DNA of 64,000 bases from Echinococcus granulosus (lineage: Eukaryota; Platyhelminthes; Cestoda; Cyclophyllidea; Taeniidae). Location: NCBI RefSeq assembly GCF_000524195.1, contig NW_020170381.1:987678-1051677 (forward strand), in the 5' to 3' direction. Each line of letters opens with the position of its first letter. Within the stretch, counting starts at the first letter, position 1. Position numbers and translations under genes: made by a program. Below are positions 9,967-21,700 of the stretch, in pieces. Below the pieces are notes generated by a model. The model saw only the letters and a list, made by a program, of their open reading frames with translations. It ran no database searches and was not told the origin of the DNA.

Positions 9967-12900
9967 ATGATTGACAATTGTGGTCATCTTAAATATATCG
10001 AACTTGAAAATTACAAGTCTTATAAAGGCAGACAAGTGATTGGTCCATTTAGTGCTTTTACTGCAGTCATAGGCCCAAATGGTTCCGGTAATTAGAATTT
10101 ATGGGCTCACATTTAAGGTAAATCAAATCTTATGGACGCTATCAGCTTTGTACTTGGTGAACGGACACGGCACCTAAGGGTTACGAAGCTAAGTGTAAGC
10201 AAAGCGAACCTGGATCTAGTTCGTAGGATCTTATACATGGGTCGGTCGTGGGAAAGCCCGTCGCAAAAACTGCTAGTGTCACCGCGGTTTACCAGATGCC
10301 CGATGGTGTTGACAAACGCTTTAGTCGATACATCAGCGGTAATACCTCAGAGTACCGCATCAATGGGACTGTGGGCCGCAATTATTACTTTTCTCATTTA
10401 GATAGCCTGTAAAAGTAGAAGAGTACGCGGAAGCTCTCGAAAAAATACGGATTTTTATGAAGGTCAAAAACTTCTTGATTTTTCAAGGAGCCGTTGAGAG
10501 CATTGCCATGAAAAATGCTCGTGAGCGTTGTCAAATGTTCGAAGAAATCAGTCGATCAGCAGAATATAAAGAGGAATATGACAGGTCGAAGGCTGAAATG
10601 CAGAAGTTGGAAGAAGAGGCCACATTCAACCTTAATAAAAAGAAAAATATTGTAGCAGAACGTAAAGAGGCTCGTATAGAAATCGATGAGGCAGAGAAGT
10701 ACAAGAAGCTACATCATAAATGGGTAAAACATGCTCGTCATTAGCGCTGCTTTTTTTTCTCTGGGTAAACAATTAGTCCTTTTAGCTGTCCAAACGAACG
10801 GAGTTGCAACTCTTCCGGTTATATTATAACGATGTGGATATCAAACGCATACGAGAAGATTTACAACAGCGAGAAGAAATAATTGAGCAGGAGAATACAC
10901 AGAGACAACAAATAGAGGAAGAGATTCGTGATAAGCGTCGGGAATTGGGCAAACTTCATCGTGATCAGGCAGGCTTAGAACAAGAAATTAAAAAATGTGT
11001 ACGTAACCCCTTTTTGTTGTGTTTTGTAATTTTTTTACTTCGGATGTTTTCCAATAATTTTAGGACCAAAAGGTTTCCAAGAGAAAGCCTGAGTATATTA
11101 AAGTTTCACAGATGCTGCGTCATGTTAGCGACAAGCATAAAGAATCAAAGTAAGTGTTACAGTAAATACGCCAATTTTGTTATTGGAAATAAAGAAAGGC
11201 TTTGGAGAATGCTCGTCAACAGCACAGTAGCCATCGTCAGGAAATGGATCAGCTGGAAGCCGAGTATTCTCGAATCTTAGCTCTTAAAGAAGATTATGAG
11301 CATCAACAGAATAAAAAGAGCAAGGAGCAGGGTCGTTCTCTTGAACTGGAGGATTCACAAGTAAGCTTATATGCTGTGTGCATCTATATCATCTCAATGT
11401 TCGTGTCACTGTATCTGTTTTATGCAGTTGGCCGAGTATCACAGGCTAAAACAGAAAGCGGCGGAACATACCTCAGATCTTTCGGCCCAACTCGACGCCC
11501 TCAGGCGGGAATATGATGAGCAAAAGGATCTCTTCGATGGTCTTGAGAGGCGGAAGGAAGAAATTGAAAATTCTCTTCGTTTAAAGCAGACGGAGCTTAT
11601 TGACAATCAAAGACGTCTTCAGAGGCTCGTTGAGTTCATTGAGTACGTATAATATTTTAAATGTATATTTTCCCTAACTTCAAACCATTTTAACTCTTTA
11701 TTCATCACAACTTCACAGAACTAGCCATCGCTCCATAACGGAGCTCTCAGAGGCAGAGAAGACGATTAGAGAGGAAGTTGAAAGCGCAACGAGGCGAATG
11801 GATGAAATCAACGCGGAGTTGGAGACAGTGATTTGCCAGTTGGGCGAGGCCAAGGTAGAACGCCACGAATCCTCTCGAGCGGTTAAAAAGCAGGAACTAA
11901 TCGAGAACCTCAAGCGACTTTTTCCTGGCGTAGTGAGTCAGCAACACTTCCATTGGATTTGATGGTTGTCTATTTCCTGAATTCTGCAAATTTATTGTTT
12001 TAAATGGTTCTTGAAAATGATAGACTTGCTTTTTTTAATGATTCTCTGATTTAATGTTCTTTCAGCAAGGTCGTCTGCTGGAGATGTGTGAACCGTCGCA
12101 CAAGCGTTACCAAATCGCCATCACCAAAGTTCTTGGCAAACACATGGACAGCATCGTGTGTGACAGTGAAAAAACGGCGAAAGACTGTATTCAGTACATG
12201 AAGGATCAACGCATTGAGCCGGAAACATTTCTCCCTCTTGACTTCCTTGATGTTAAGCCAGTTGATGAAAAACTGCGGTAAGAATTTCTTGCTTAAATCG
12301 CTTTTATATCACATACACAAATATGAATTGCTTTAGTTTTTATCTGCTCAAGTATTGGATGTCATTTTAGTTTATTTAATGGTCCGTGGACAATAATTTT
12401 TGCTTTGCCTCTTAATGAATACCGTTTTTACCCTCACTTCATTAGTGAAATAAATGAGCCGCCGAATGTCCACCTAGTGATTGATGTTATCAATTGCGAT
12501 CCTGTGATTGCAAAGAAAGCTCTGCAGTTCGCTTGTGGCAACGCTCTTGTCTGTGACACTGTCGAGCACGCTCGTTACGTCGCCTACAATATGGGTGATC
12601 GTAAAAAGGTGATTAAACCGTCTTAAGCTATTTTTTGCTGAATGAGTCCCGATGTTTTAAAAATCTAAATTCCTGTCATCACTTCTGCTAAAATTGCTTC
12701 GATAAAGTCCTCAGGGTCTGTTTCGCTTCAGTCTTAATTTTTCACCGCTTTTGGGTAGACCGTTTCTCTGGACGGAACCCTCTTCCAACGATCGGGCATC
12801 ATTTCGGGTGGTGCAAGGCAAGTTTGATCTTTTTCGATCTCGTTTAGAAACCTGAAAGATGTGACGTGGCTTCGTTTGAATCTGTCGGTGGTGAGAAGTG

Positions 12901-15900
12901 TTTAAGCAACTATCTAGACATCAAAATCCGTCGAATATTCAGTAAACTGATAAGTTTGCCTTCTGCTTTGCTCCTCAGCGACTTGAAGGCGAGGGCTAAG
13001 CGTTGGGACGAAAAACAAATCAGTTCTTTGATGGCGCGTCGCGACGCACTGCAGGTCGAATTGAAGGAACAGCTGAAACGGAAGCGTAAAGAGGCCGAGC
13101 TCCGCACTCTGCAGTCACAAATCAATGGTCTTGAAAAAAGGCTCAAATACACACAAAAAGATAAGGAAGGCACTGTGAGTTATTCTCGGTCACATGTAAC
13201 GTGTTGGTGTAAAATGCACAACCCCATGCTACTTTGATTTTTTGGGTCACTTTTCTAGATAAGATTGGGCATATTTGACCTTTATCAGATATTCACATTT
13301 TAGTCGACTACCAATTAGGGCATCATCAGTCTTGCTGATTTTGGAGTTAATTTGCAATTTGAGTTTTGTAAGAGAAACTCACCCGCTACAAAGATATTTG
13401 TTTGTAGGAAGAAAAAATCCTTAGTGGAAACGAAGAGGAAGTAAACAATTTGAAAGTCAATCTGGAGGAGGTCAATGTACGTTCTCGTCGAATTCATCGG
13501 TTTTGTGCTTCGATTTCGTGATACCTATGGTTGTCTTTGCTTAAGGAACGGCTCAGTATGTGTCAGACAAAAATGCAGGAACTTCAGATCTCAATTAACG
13601 CTGAAAAGGCAAAAATGGATAACGTTGAAGACACCGTATTGCATGATTTTTGTGTCAGTATCGGTGTGGAAAATATCCGGTGAGAGAGGTCTTTATTAAT
13701 TGGTGCCATTCAGCTATTTTGTTCGTCACTCAAATTCGATAAGATCTCGTTTGACATTTAGATTCCTACTTATGGGATTTTATTTGCAAGAGCACCTTAG
13801 TTTTGTTTTTATCACACACCGCTTACTTTCCAGTGAATATGAAGATCGTGAGCTGCGTATTGCCCGCGAACGCGACCGAAAACGTATGGAGTTTACCAAT
13901 CAACTTCAACGCATCAACAATCAGCTAGAATATGAGAAGTCTCGTGATACTCAAGGTAGCGTTTTTGAGATTGCATTATAGCATATCTGCATTTTCATGC
14001 TCAACTAGTGACTTTATTCGTGCCATCAAACTTGTTTCAGATGTCTTGCTCCGTGAATTCATTCTAAATCTTTGAATTAAATGAGCTTTCAGCTGATATT
14101 CACATCATAATTTTTGGTACACCATCGTCAGTAGGAGTTTCCTCAGATCTTTTACCCTACAGCTAGCCTTTGGCTTCCCTTGTTTCCATGTTTAAGGTCA
14201 TAGTGCTCTGTTATAGCTGCGGTGCGTCGTTGGGAGGAAGCGGTGGTGAGCGAGCGTCAAGAGATGGAGCGTTGTAAGAAGCAAGAGAAGCGCCTAAAGG
14301 AGGAGATGGAGGCAGAAGAAATCCATAAGGGCAATTTTGAATTTCAATTAAGCGAGTATCAACGCAAATGTGAGCGTTTGGATGGTGAGTTGGCGGAGCT
14401 CAGTCGACGTTTGGTTTCGCGAAAACGAGAAATCCAGAAGCTACAGAAGGAGACAAGTCAAATTGAGACGCGGTTGGAAGCCAAACGCTCCGAGCGTCAC
14501 TCATTGCTTCAATCGGCCAAGGTATGTCGGTGTTTGCCACACCCAGGGCGCTGGTATCTACAAAGCCTTTCAATGTCACTAGGGGCTTTTCTGATCTGTG
14601 GTTTAGATGGAAGATCTACAGCTGCCTTTGAAGCCGGGCGCAAGCTCAATGCCGGAGCTGGAAAGCCAGTTGTCAGCTGAAAGTGAGGGTGCAGATCTCA
14701 ACTCAGAAGAGATGATGCGACTCTACGTTATGGAAGCTCGTCTACCACTAGACTACAAGCAACTGGAGAAACCTCTTCGCATGATAGCTGACGACAAAGA
14801 AGTTAGTAGAAAGTAAGTCTGCGCTTTGTTAGCTAAACTAGCGTTTGATTCTCTAGGATCCGTGGAATTTTTTTCAATTTTTGAAGTACTTTTAATTTCA
14901 TTAGTTGCTACTGTTCGATATGCAAGCAGAAAGGGGAATGCTTTACCATTTACAGTGAATGTCATCCGATACCTGACTAGAGTTGATTCAGCAATTGTCA
15001 TTCGGATTGTGCCATTTCACTTAATTACCGATAAGTCTGCTTCCTCGTTAGTATTTGCATTTGTTTGTTGATTTTTCGAGAATTGTTTTGAGGACCAAAT
15101 TGTTGTACCCCGTTAGGGTAGACGAAATGCAAGCGGAGGTTGATCGGATGCAGAGCGAGCTCTCGCGATTTCAGGCACCGAATTTGAAGGCGGGCGCGAA
15201 GTTGGGCAATGTGGAACAGCGACTTCGCTCTACCGAGGCTGAGTTTGAGGAGACTCGGCGCAAGGCGAAGAAGGCCCGTGCCCAGTTTGAAAGGATTCGC
15301 CGTCTTCGATGCAATGCTTTTATGAAATGCTTCCTCTCTATCGCCGATAACATTGATCCTCTGTACAAAGCCCTCTCGCGCAATCCTGGTGCTCAGGTAG
15401 GGCCTTAGCAACTATATCAAATGCACCTTTTTTGTCCTTATGCTTGCTTCGACGCTTTATTTTACTCAGTCTTCCTTTTTATGAGCTCTATTTACCTACA
15501 TTGCAGCTGTAATTAAGTTGGTGTACGCTCTTTTGTTTTCTTGAAATCTCGTTTTTAGTTAGCTCCTCATATTACTCTTAAAGAATGGTATAAAGTCTTT
15601 ATTGCTTTTTCCTACCACTGTGCGTGATGTATAAACTACTTCCTCTTCTATATTGTTTTCCACTCCGAGGTTGAGAAATTCTTTGAGAAATGGACTGATA
15701 AATAGTAGCATATTTGCTTGCGGCTTTTCTCTTATTCACCACTTCTCTATAAAAATGCTCGTACATGAAACTTACCGTGTATATAAGAAGAGGAACTCTG
15801 AATTTGAGGTGGTCTTCCTTTCAGGCGAGTCTGTTGCCTACAAATGCGGAGGAGCCCTATCTGGAAGAATTGCAGTTTCAGTGTGTGGCTCCGGGCAAAC

Positions 15901-16622
15901 GGTTCCAGCAAATGGACTCCCTGTCTGGTGGCGAGAAGACCATCGCTGCCCTAGCCCTCTCCTTCGCGATGCACCAGTACAACCCCTCCCCCTTCTTCGT
16001 TCTCGATGAAATCGATGCCGCTTTGGATAACACCAATATTGGGAAGGTGGCCTCCTTCATCCGTGAGTACTCGCGCACCCGTGCACAGGTCATTGTCATC
16101 TCATTGAAGGAGGAATTCTATTCCCGAGCAGATTCCCTCGTCGGCATCTATCCTGATACGGTATTTTTTTCTATCCATATGACCTAGCCTTCATTAAGCA
16201 GTAAATCCCAATGTATACGTGACTCGTGTCATTTAATTGTCCCTGTTCATATAGCCAACTTTATATTTAACCAGTTCTACTAAGGAATTTTTTTCTTAAT
16301 TCCCATTGGAATGTTAATGTGCCCCAATAGTACATGCATCAAAATAGTGTAACATTACTCGATTGCATAAGTGTTTAATATTAACCTATCATTCTTCTGC
16401 TTTATTTGATGTACAAGCTCATGTTTTATCAAAATTAATATGCTGCTTCCGTTACCCCACTAAAGGCACAGAGTGCTCCTCGTAACATCGAATGCGAACG
16501 TTTTCATTTCATTATTTATAACTTTTTAATGTTGTTTATTTCATAATTTTCAGGAGAATAACTGCCTTGTCAGTCGCGTTCTCACCTTTGACCTGTCAAA
16601 ATACGTCGACACAGAGGAATAA
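9967..16622 (+). CDS. SMC1A: Structural maintenance of chromosomes protein 1 (cohesin SMC1), complete, 21 exons
   Basis: Exons: 9967-10087, 10118-10194, 10227-10370, 10406-10723, 10786-10998, 11064-11149, 11195-11360, 11428-11642, 11719-11932, 12066-12277, 12446-12608, 12759-12817, 12979-13174, 13408-13476, 13546-13679, 13834-13955, 14217-14521, 14607-14812, 15117-15396, 15825-16160, 16554-16622. All phases join and give 1234 residues, against 1233 for human SMC1A. Visible parts in order: Walker A GPNGSGKS (split by a 30-nt intron), the [13 protein letters not shown] segment, a first coiled coil, the hinge (around [20 protein letters not shown] to SGIISGGAS), a second coiled coil, the LSGGEK signature (15921-15938), Walker [13 protein letters not shown] (15993-16028) and a FDLSKY tail. 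SMC1 pairs with SMC3 in the cohesin ring that holds sister chromatids and extrudes loops. One intron is of GC-AG type. The symbol denotes the family; the mitotic versus meiotic paralogue was not tested. Confidence 0.97.
10088..10117 (+). other. 30-nt micro-intron splitting the SMC1 Walker A motif
   Basis: Starts GTAATT and ends TTTAAG. It interrupts the codon for the second Gly of the GSGKS motif (G|GT). Without removal the frame would meet an in-frame TAG directly after the exon. Two more micro-introns follow at 10195-10226 (32 nt) and 10371-10405 (35 nt). Confidence 0.9.
12818..12978 (+). other. GC-AG intron in SMC1
   Basis: The donor reads AG|GCAAGT, the strong consensus of rare GC-AG introns. 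No GT donor nearby keeps the frame through the conserved SGGAS-DLKAR junction. The acceptor is CTCAG at 12978. Confidence 0.85.
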
Positions 16623-16764
16623 TGAAGTGTCAACTCATTATGTGCGCTCCTGTTGCGATTTTATATTCTTTTAGTTTCACTCCATCCGTTTGTACAGTTA
16701 TCGTTATACACTTTTCTATGCCTCTGGCACCCCTGATCCTATTGCTTGTTCAGTTCTCTGTGCT

Positions 16765-16770
16765 AATAAA
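16765..16770 (+). terminator. Polyadenylation signal of SMC1
   Basis: AATAAA 143 bases after the SMC1 stop and about 350 bases before the first recognised ROGDI exon on the same strand. Confidence 0.65.
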
Positions 16771-17123
16771 ATTTTATCGTGTTACAGTTAATTTGTACCA
16801 TTTTCTCACTTAACTGACTCCGTGTTTTGTGCAGGTGGTTCTAACCGCGATTTGGTTTCACTGAAGTCTGTCACCGTTTAGGGTACCATTGACCCTTATA
16901 GGGATACTAGTTGATACAATTTGAGAGTCCTAAAAGTTATATCTGCTGATAGCCAGTGGGAGTTGAAATAATGGCTGCGCATATTCTGCGTGGGGGGTCA
17001 TTTTGTATTTTCGTTACTAATTGTGGAACCACGGTCATGGGCCCCGGTGTTATGCTCGCACTGAAGCGTATGCATTCGCCTTGTCTGGGGTTTAGCTGTC
17101 ACAAGCAAATATTCCCTTGCTAG

Positions 17124-17968
17124 GTGTCCAGGATATGTAAGGACATCGAGCATTGCCTCAAGCGGTGCAAGGATCTCTTGACTCAGGCCGAGACTGAAAA
17201 TCATACTTTGGCCTCCGCGTGCACCGCTTTGACCGCCGTACTGAGCATCTCAGGTGACACCATCTTTGATGCAGCTATCAAGATCACACGACCTTCGGGT
17301 CAAAACTTTGCAGTATACATCCGTGAAGGTTATGGAATACCATTCAAGCTGCAACAGATTCAGGACTGTTGGAATAACATCTGCCGTGCTCTCTCCGTCT
17401 GCGACGAGACATCTTTTCACGCTTTGTGGACGTTTTTGCAATGCGCCCTCAACTCTCTACTCAATCCATCTCCCAATAGGACAGTGCCTGGATTTGAAAA
17501 ATCTAACGCTCGTGTGAGTTAGGCTTCTTATAAATTACCACTACCTATGATCTTTGCGCTTAACTTCGAATTCCATGAAGTTGAGTTAAAATTTTATGTT
17601 CCCTGAATTTGGATGCTATCGTGTCTCTTTTTTGGCCTGATATCCTGAAATCGTGACCATGTTGTAAGTATTTTCAGTTCATCTTTTTCCTGGTGCTCTG
17701 TGGTGGACTCACTTTTCATCTCCCGTCTTTCCTATAGATGTGTTTCTATCCACCCCAACCACCCGAAAATTCAATGCACATTTTCGTGGATGGAGCGGAC
17801 CTTGTTCTGTGCGTAAATTTTTATTCCCGCGACAAGTTTACCTACACCGCTGGTTGGACCCGGCAATTTCGAGCAACTTGCATCATCGCGCGCTTGCAGG
17901 AGGTTCTCCGTTTGCTTAGTGAGGCAATCAATGCAATCGAGTTTTGCGTGGATGCGACACTTCAATAG
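17124..17968 (+). CDS. ROGDI: ROGDI/Rav2-like protein (5' exon not identified)
   Basis: Two exons are clear: 17124-17513 (acceptor TTGCTAG) and 17738-17968 (acceptor CCTATAG, stop TAG). Together they encode about 206 residues. Resemblance to ROGDI rests on the strand GDTIFDAAIKI (human GDALSQADVNLKM), the helix start KLQQIQD shared exactly with human ROGDI, a domain resuming with YPPQPPENSMHIFVD (human FAPALPSDLLVNVYI), and the C-terminal helix. ROGDI is the animal counterpart of yeast Rav2 and works with DMXL and WDR7 in the RAVE-type complex that assembles V-ATPase. The N-terminal first exon must lie between 16771 and 17123; an ATG at about 16971 is a candidate but its splice to 17124 is not convincing. 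The product is somewhat shorter than human ROGDI (287 aa). Confidence 0.75.
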
Positions 17969-18612
17969 AGCCCTTCCTTCCCTGTCCACCTTTGCGTCTC
18001 ACCTCTCTGTCACTTGTTCCTTTTCGGATGGAATGGGTGTCAGGCATTACATTCTTTATATTAACCGGGAACTACTGAGAACTGCAACTCACTTTTATTG
18101 TATCAATATGTGTGGGACGCAGATAGGATATAGCGTGCATCACATCATATCTATACTTGTTTTCACTTATCATTAACCTAAATGGGTCGTACAGCTGCAA
18201 GTGGTATGTATTGTGATCTCACCTCTTCTTTACCACCGACACTGTCATTTGCCTCACTAGGGAGATCAGGTGTTACATTAACTTCCCGCAACAGTGTCTA
18301 CTGTTTCTCATACTTGTTGGACGCTCAGTTGCTTTTCATTTGCGGCTGTTCATTAGTCGATTTTAAATTTCCCGCCTATAGTTTGGGTTGGTGTTCTTTT
18401 CAGTGCTTTAGCATTTTAGCACCCTCATTTCAGTTTTAAAGGATAGTGATTTGCAACTGGATTAGTTGCAGTGCGCACTGCACCGAATTTATGCACTGTG
18501 CCGTGCTCATACCTTACTCCCCGAAGATCGAGCGCTTTCCATCCGTTTAAGGCACCAACTGTATGTGCATGTCTGAGTTGTCCGTAATCTTGCCAAAAGC
18601 ATCCAAACAAGT
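17969..18612. other. Convergent intergenic region
   Basis: About 640 bases between the stop of ROGDI (plus) and the polyadenylation signal of the next gene (minus). I see no gene or repeat; short open frames here lack structure. Confidence 0.5.
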
Positions 18613-18618
18613 TTTATT
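18613..18618 (-). terminator. Polyadenylation signal of the 17-exon minus-strand gene
   Basis: TTTATT on the plus strand, AATAAA on minus, within TTAATAAAAC about 86 bases after the inferred TAA at 18704. A second AATAAA lies closer to the stop. Confidence 0.6.
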
Positions 18619-18703
18619 AATACATTAAAGTACATGTATAGAATATTCTTACTGGAATTTATTTCGGAAATTCTGAACGAGGTGAATCACGAGTGGAAGA
18701 ATT

Positions 18704-21700
18704 TTACAAAACGTCTCCTTCAACGAAGGCACCCACATAGCCTGGCAGCAGATAGTCCTTCATTATCCAGGCTGCCTTCATGGCCTATAACAGGTAAATG
18801 CATGAAAAATGTGATTCGGTTTGAAAGGGTGCTAATCCAGTGTTATCCTCCAAGAAGCTATATCTCATATCCAAAAATCCTACAATGGTGTCCTCTTATC
18901 AATAATGCCTTCAAAAATGTGCCACTTCATTATTAGTTACCTCAAATCTCTTTGCTGACATGTATATGTCCTTCGTGAACGCACTCAATATGCCATTCCA
19001 GTTGGTATCCATCCTGAAATATGAAACGACGTGAAAGGCGTTTAAATCAACTGGGGAGCTTAAAAAGTCATGAACTAGCGTAAAACGCACTGGGCACAAG
19101 ATGCAAGGGATCTCTGGCACCTCAATAAAAGCAACCTATTATGCATTATTGCGTACCAACAGGAGCCACCATCAAAAATTATGAACCTAGTGGTTAGAAG
19201 CCATAATTCCCTTCCTAGACAAATTTATTCATTACTACTTCCATTCCAACATCAGGTTCATTTCCAACTGACAATTGCACAATGAATAGTGTACCGCATA
19301 TGATCATGCAAAGATGGTTGTTCTGGGACATTGTGGATTAGAATGAGCAGGTTTTGCCCATCATCGGGCACCTAAAATGGAACACAAACTTCATGGGCAC
19401 TAAGAAATGCATATTTTAGTGAAGAGCAAGTGGCATGACGTACTTTTCACCAGCAAAGTTTACGATATCTGCTGATTGAAGGCTTTTCAGTTCGGGTAGG
19501 CCAAGATAGCCCATTCTGGCAGCTACCATTTGGAATCTGGAAAGAAAAGACCATAAATATAAGGCATAGCATACCAAGCTAAAACAAATAAAGGTGAGAC
19601 ATCTAGGGTTATGTGTGAACAAACCTGTGATGTTCCACAAAATGCAATACCATTGCCAGAGGACCAGGCCCCTGGATTCTTCTTGATTCGCCCATTCGTG
19701 CAAAACGAGCAGTTGACAAGTCAAGTGACAAATCACTTTCGGTCTCCTGTGGCGGCAAGAAAATTGCGTCTGTGTCATGCAGAACTATCATCTCCATGTC
19801 GTTAATTAGAGTTGAATGGTTTCCTTTGCTTCTGGAAACTCGGAACACCCCGATCCCGCGTCCATTTTGACTCGCCTCAGTTTTATGTCATTTCCCTTGA
19901 TAAGTCGTCCAAACATTAATTTAAAATTACAAATGTGGATTGGGAAATTCGCAGAGCATTTGTACTAATAATTCTAGGTTATAAGCGGATTTTCCTCCAG
20001 GAGTATCAAACAGCCCTGACTTACATAGCAAGCACCCAGCCCATCTGCAATACGGATATGTATTCTCATGGAGTTGGGAACCCCTGCTTTTCATGCTTTT
20101 TTCTCATCGTTTAAGGATTAAGCATGCACTTTATATACTTCGATTTGTTCAACTAACTTAAGTTTGCATGGAGAAGTATTAATATATTCATTTTCTTTGA
20201 GCACTAATTGCTATAACTAGTAAGAATGGGGCAGGAACAAACTCTTCAATAAAGGAATCATTTAGATTGTTGAAAGCACGTATGGCTTGATGAAGAAATT
20301 ACTTAAACACACTGCCGAAATTGCGATTAGCCAAGTAATAGCAGGAACTAACATTTATTGGAATAGAAGAGTGAGGTGTGATTTTGACATTCAAATTCTT
20401 TAAGACTCGGGAGAGCTCAAAGGCTTCTTCATCCAAAAATTTCAACGATTGATGGTGGTCTTCTCGAAGAAATGTAAGCCATTGTATAGCATTAACTCTT
20501 TGAAGTCGCAGAATAATCTTTCCCGAGCTTCTTGTGACCATTTCGGAAATTCTAAAGACTAAAATAGAGGATGGGTGTTTGACTTTTCCTGAATGGATTT
20601 GGATAAATCCAAAAGTTGAAACCTACCACAATTGTAAAGTACATTGTTCAAAGCCGCCAGCTTGCTCAAGTACGTATTTGGGGATACGGGAAGAGGGCTG
20701 CCAAATTCAACGTCTACTACCTCACAAGAGCGTCCCGTCTTGATGATTGCCGTAAGTTTTGCATGGATCACTTGGAAGCTGGGCTCTTTTCTAGGTAAGT
20801 TAAATTACCAAATTTAGAAATTTTTTGTGGTTAAATTAGGCATGAATCAAGCTGGTCTGTATCCGACAGGTCTCCCTGTACCATAAATTCAAATTAACCA
20901 AGTTTTTGGACTTACAAAATAGTTTTTTCAGTGGGCAAATCGAATCCATCTCGAAGAAGAGCAGAACTATCCAGATTGACTTCCTTGGGTTCAAAGAACG
21001 TTGCCAACAAACCAAGTTAATAAAATTATTAAAAGATAACCGAACACAGTTGTACTTCCATTGCACTCAAATGCTAGCGCTCACGCGGGAACAAGGGTGG
21101 TGTTCTCCGTGTGTAAGAGACTAGAATGCAGGTCACTTTTAGCCCTGTTAATTCTCCTCTTGAGGAAAGCACCGTGCACCAGCATAATAGCGGTTCCTTG
21201 GCACGTAAATGGGGTGTGTTTAGGAAGAAACCTTGCGAGGTCTCGACCGCCAGTCATGCGTTTAAATAGGCTCCAATGCCTATCACTGAGATCGTACGTC
21301 ATGATCCACTTAGCGGCGATACACTGCGCCCTTAGCCGGCCCGCCGGGACATGCGGTGTACCGAGGAGGTGTTCAAGGAGACGGGCGAATCGCAGTGTCT
21401 GGTGCACCTCCAGACTAACCTTTTCATCTTCTGGGGTGCACATCGTATTACAGTAGTACTCAATGTTTGACAGCTGATCCAATGTCATGATAGGGAGCAG
21501 AACGAGGAAAGTGAATGAAGGACAATCTGAAGGCCCGGACATTTCACCTGGAAGATCAACTTGGGGAAATTGCCCTTCTACTTGCAGTTCAGGGAGCTGA
21601 AGTAGTAATGAGTAAATGCTAAAAATTGTATTAATCACGGGTTCTGCTATGCAGCAGGTAAAACAATTCAATAAACTGATTATGAAAGGCCTAAAAATTT

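Noticed and set aside
18634..18936. Plus-strand open frame starting MYRIFLLEFISEIL
   Set aside because: It is the reverse of the terminal exon of the 17-exon minus-strand gene, which reads AMKAAWIMKDYLLPGY to a stop, has a proper acceptor and continues the phase.
18911..19120. Minus-strand frame PEIPCILCPVRFTLV running into 19013-18941
   Set aside because: Only the 19013-18941 part is an exon: a TTTCAG acceptor at 19014 takes phase 2 exactly as left by the exon at 19444. The upstream part is intron.
20313..20347. Extending the 12-codon exon as PAITWLIAISAVCLSNFFIKPYV to a stop
   Set aside because: Reading through would end the protein early; a GTGTGT donor at 20312 joins in phase with the exon at 19875.
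20299..20541. Minus-strand 80-codon frame MVTRSSGKIILRL
   Set aside because: The overlapping frame FPKWSQEARERLF joins both neighbours in phase, so this longer frame is a shadow.
20836..21066. Minus-strand frame with KSIWIVLLFFEMDSICP
   Set aside because: The alternative frame SALLRDGFDLPTEKTI fits the donor at 20916 and the phase of both adjacent exons.
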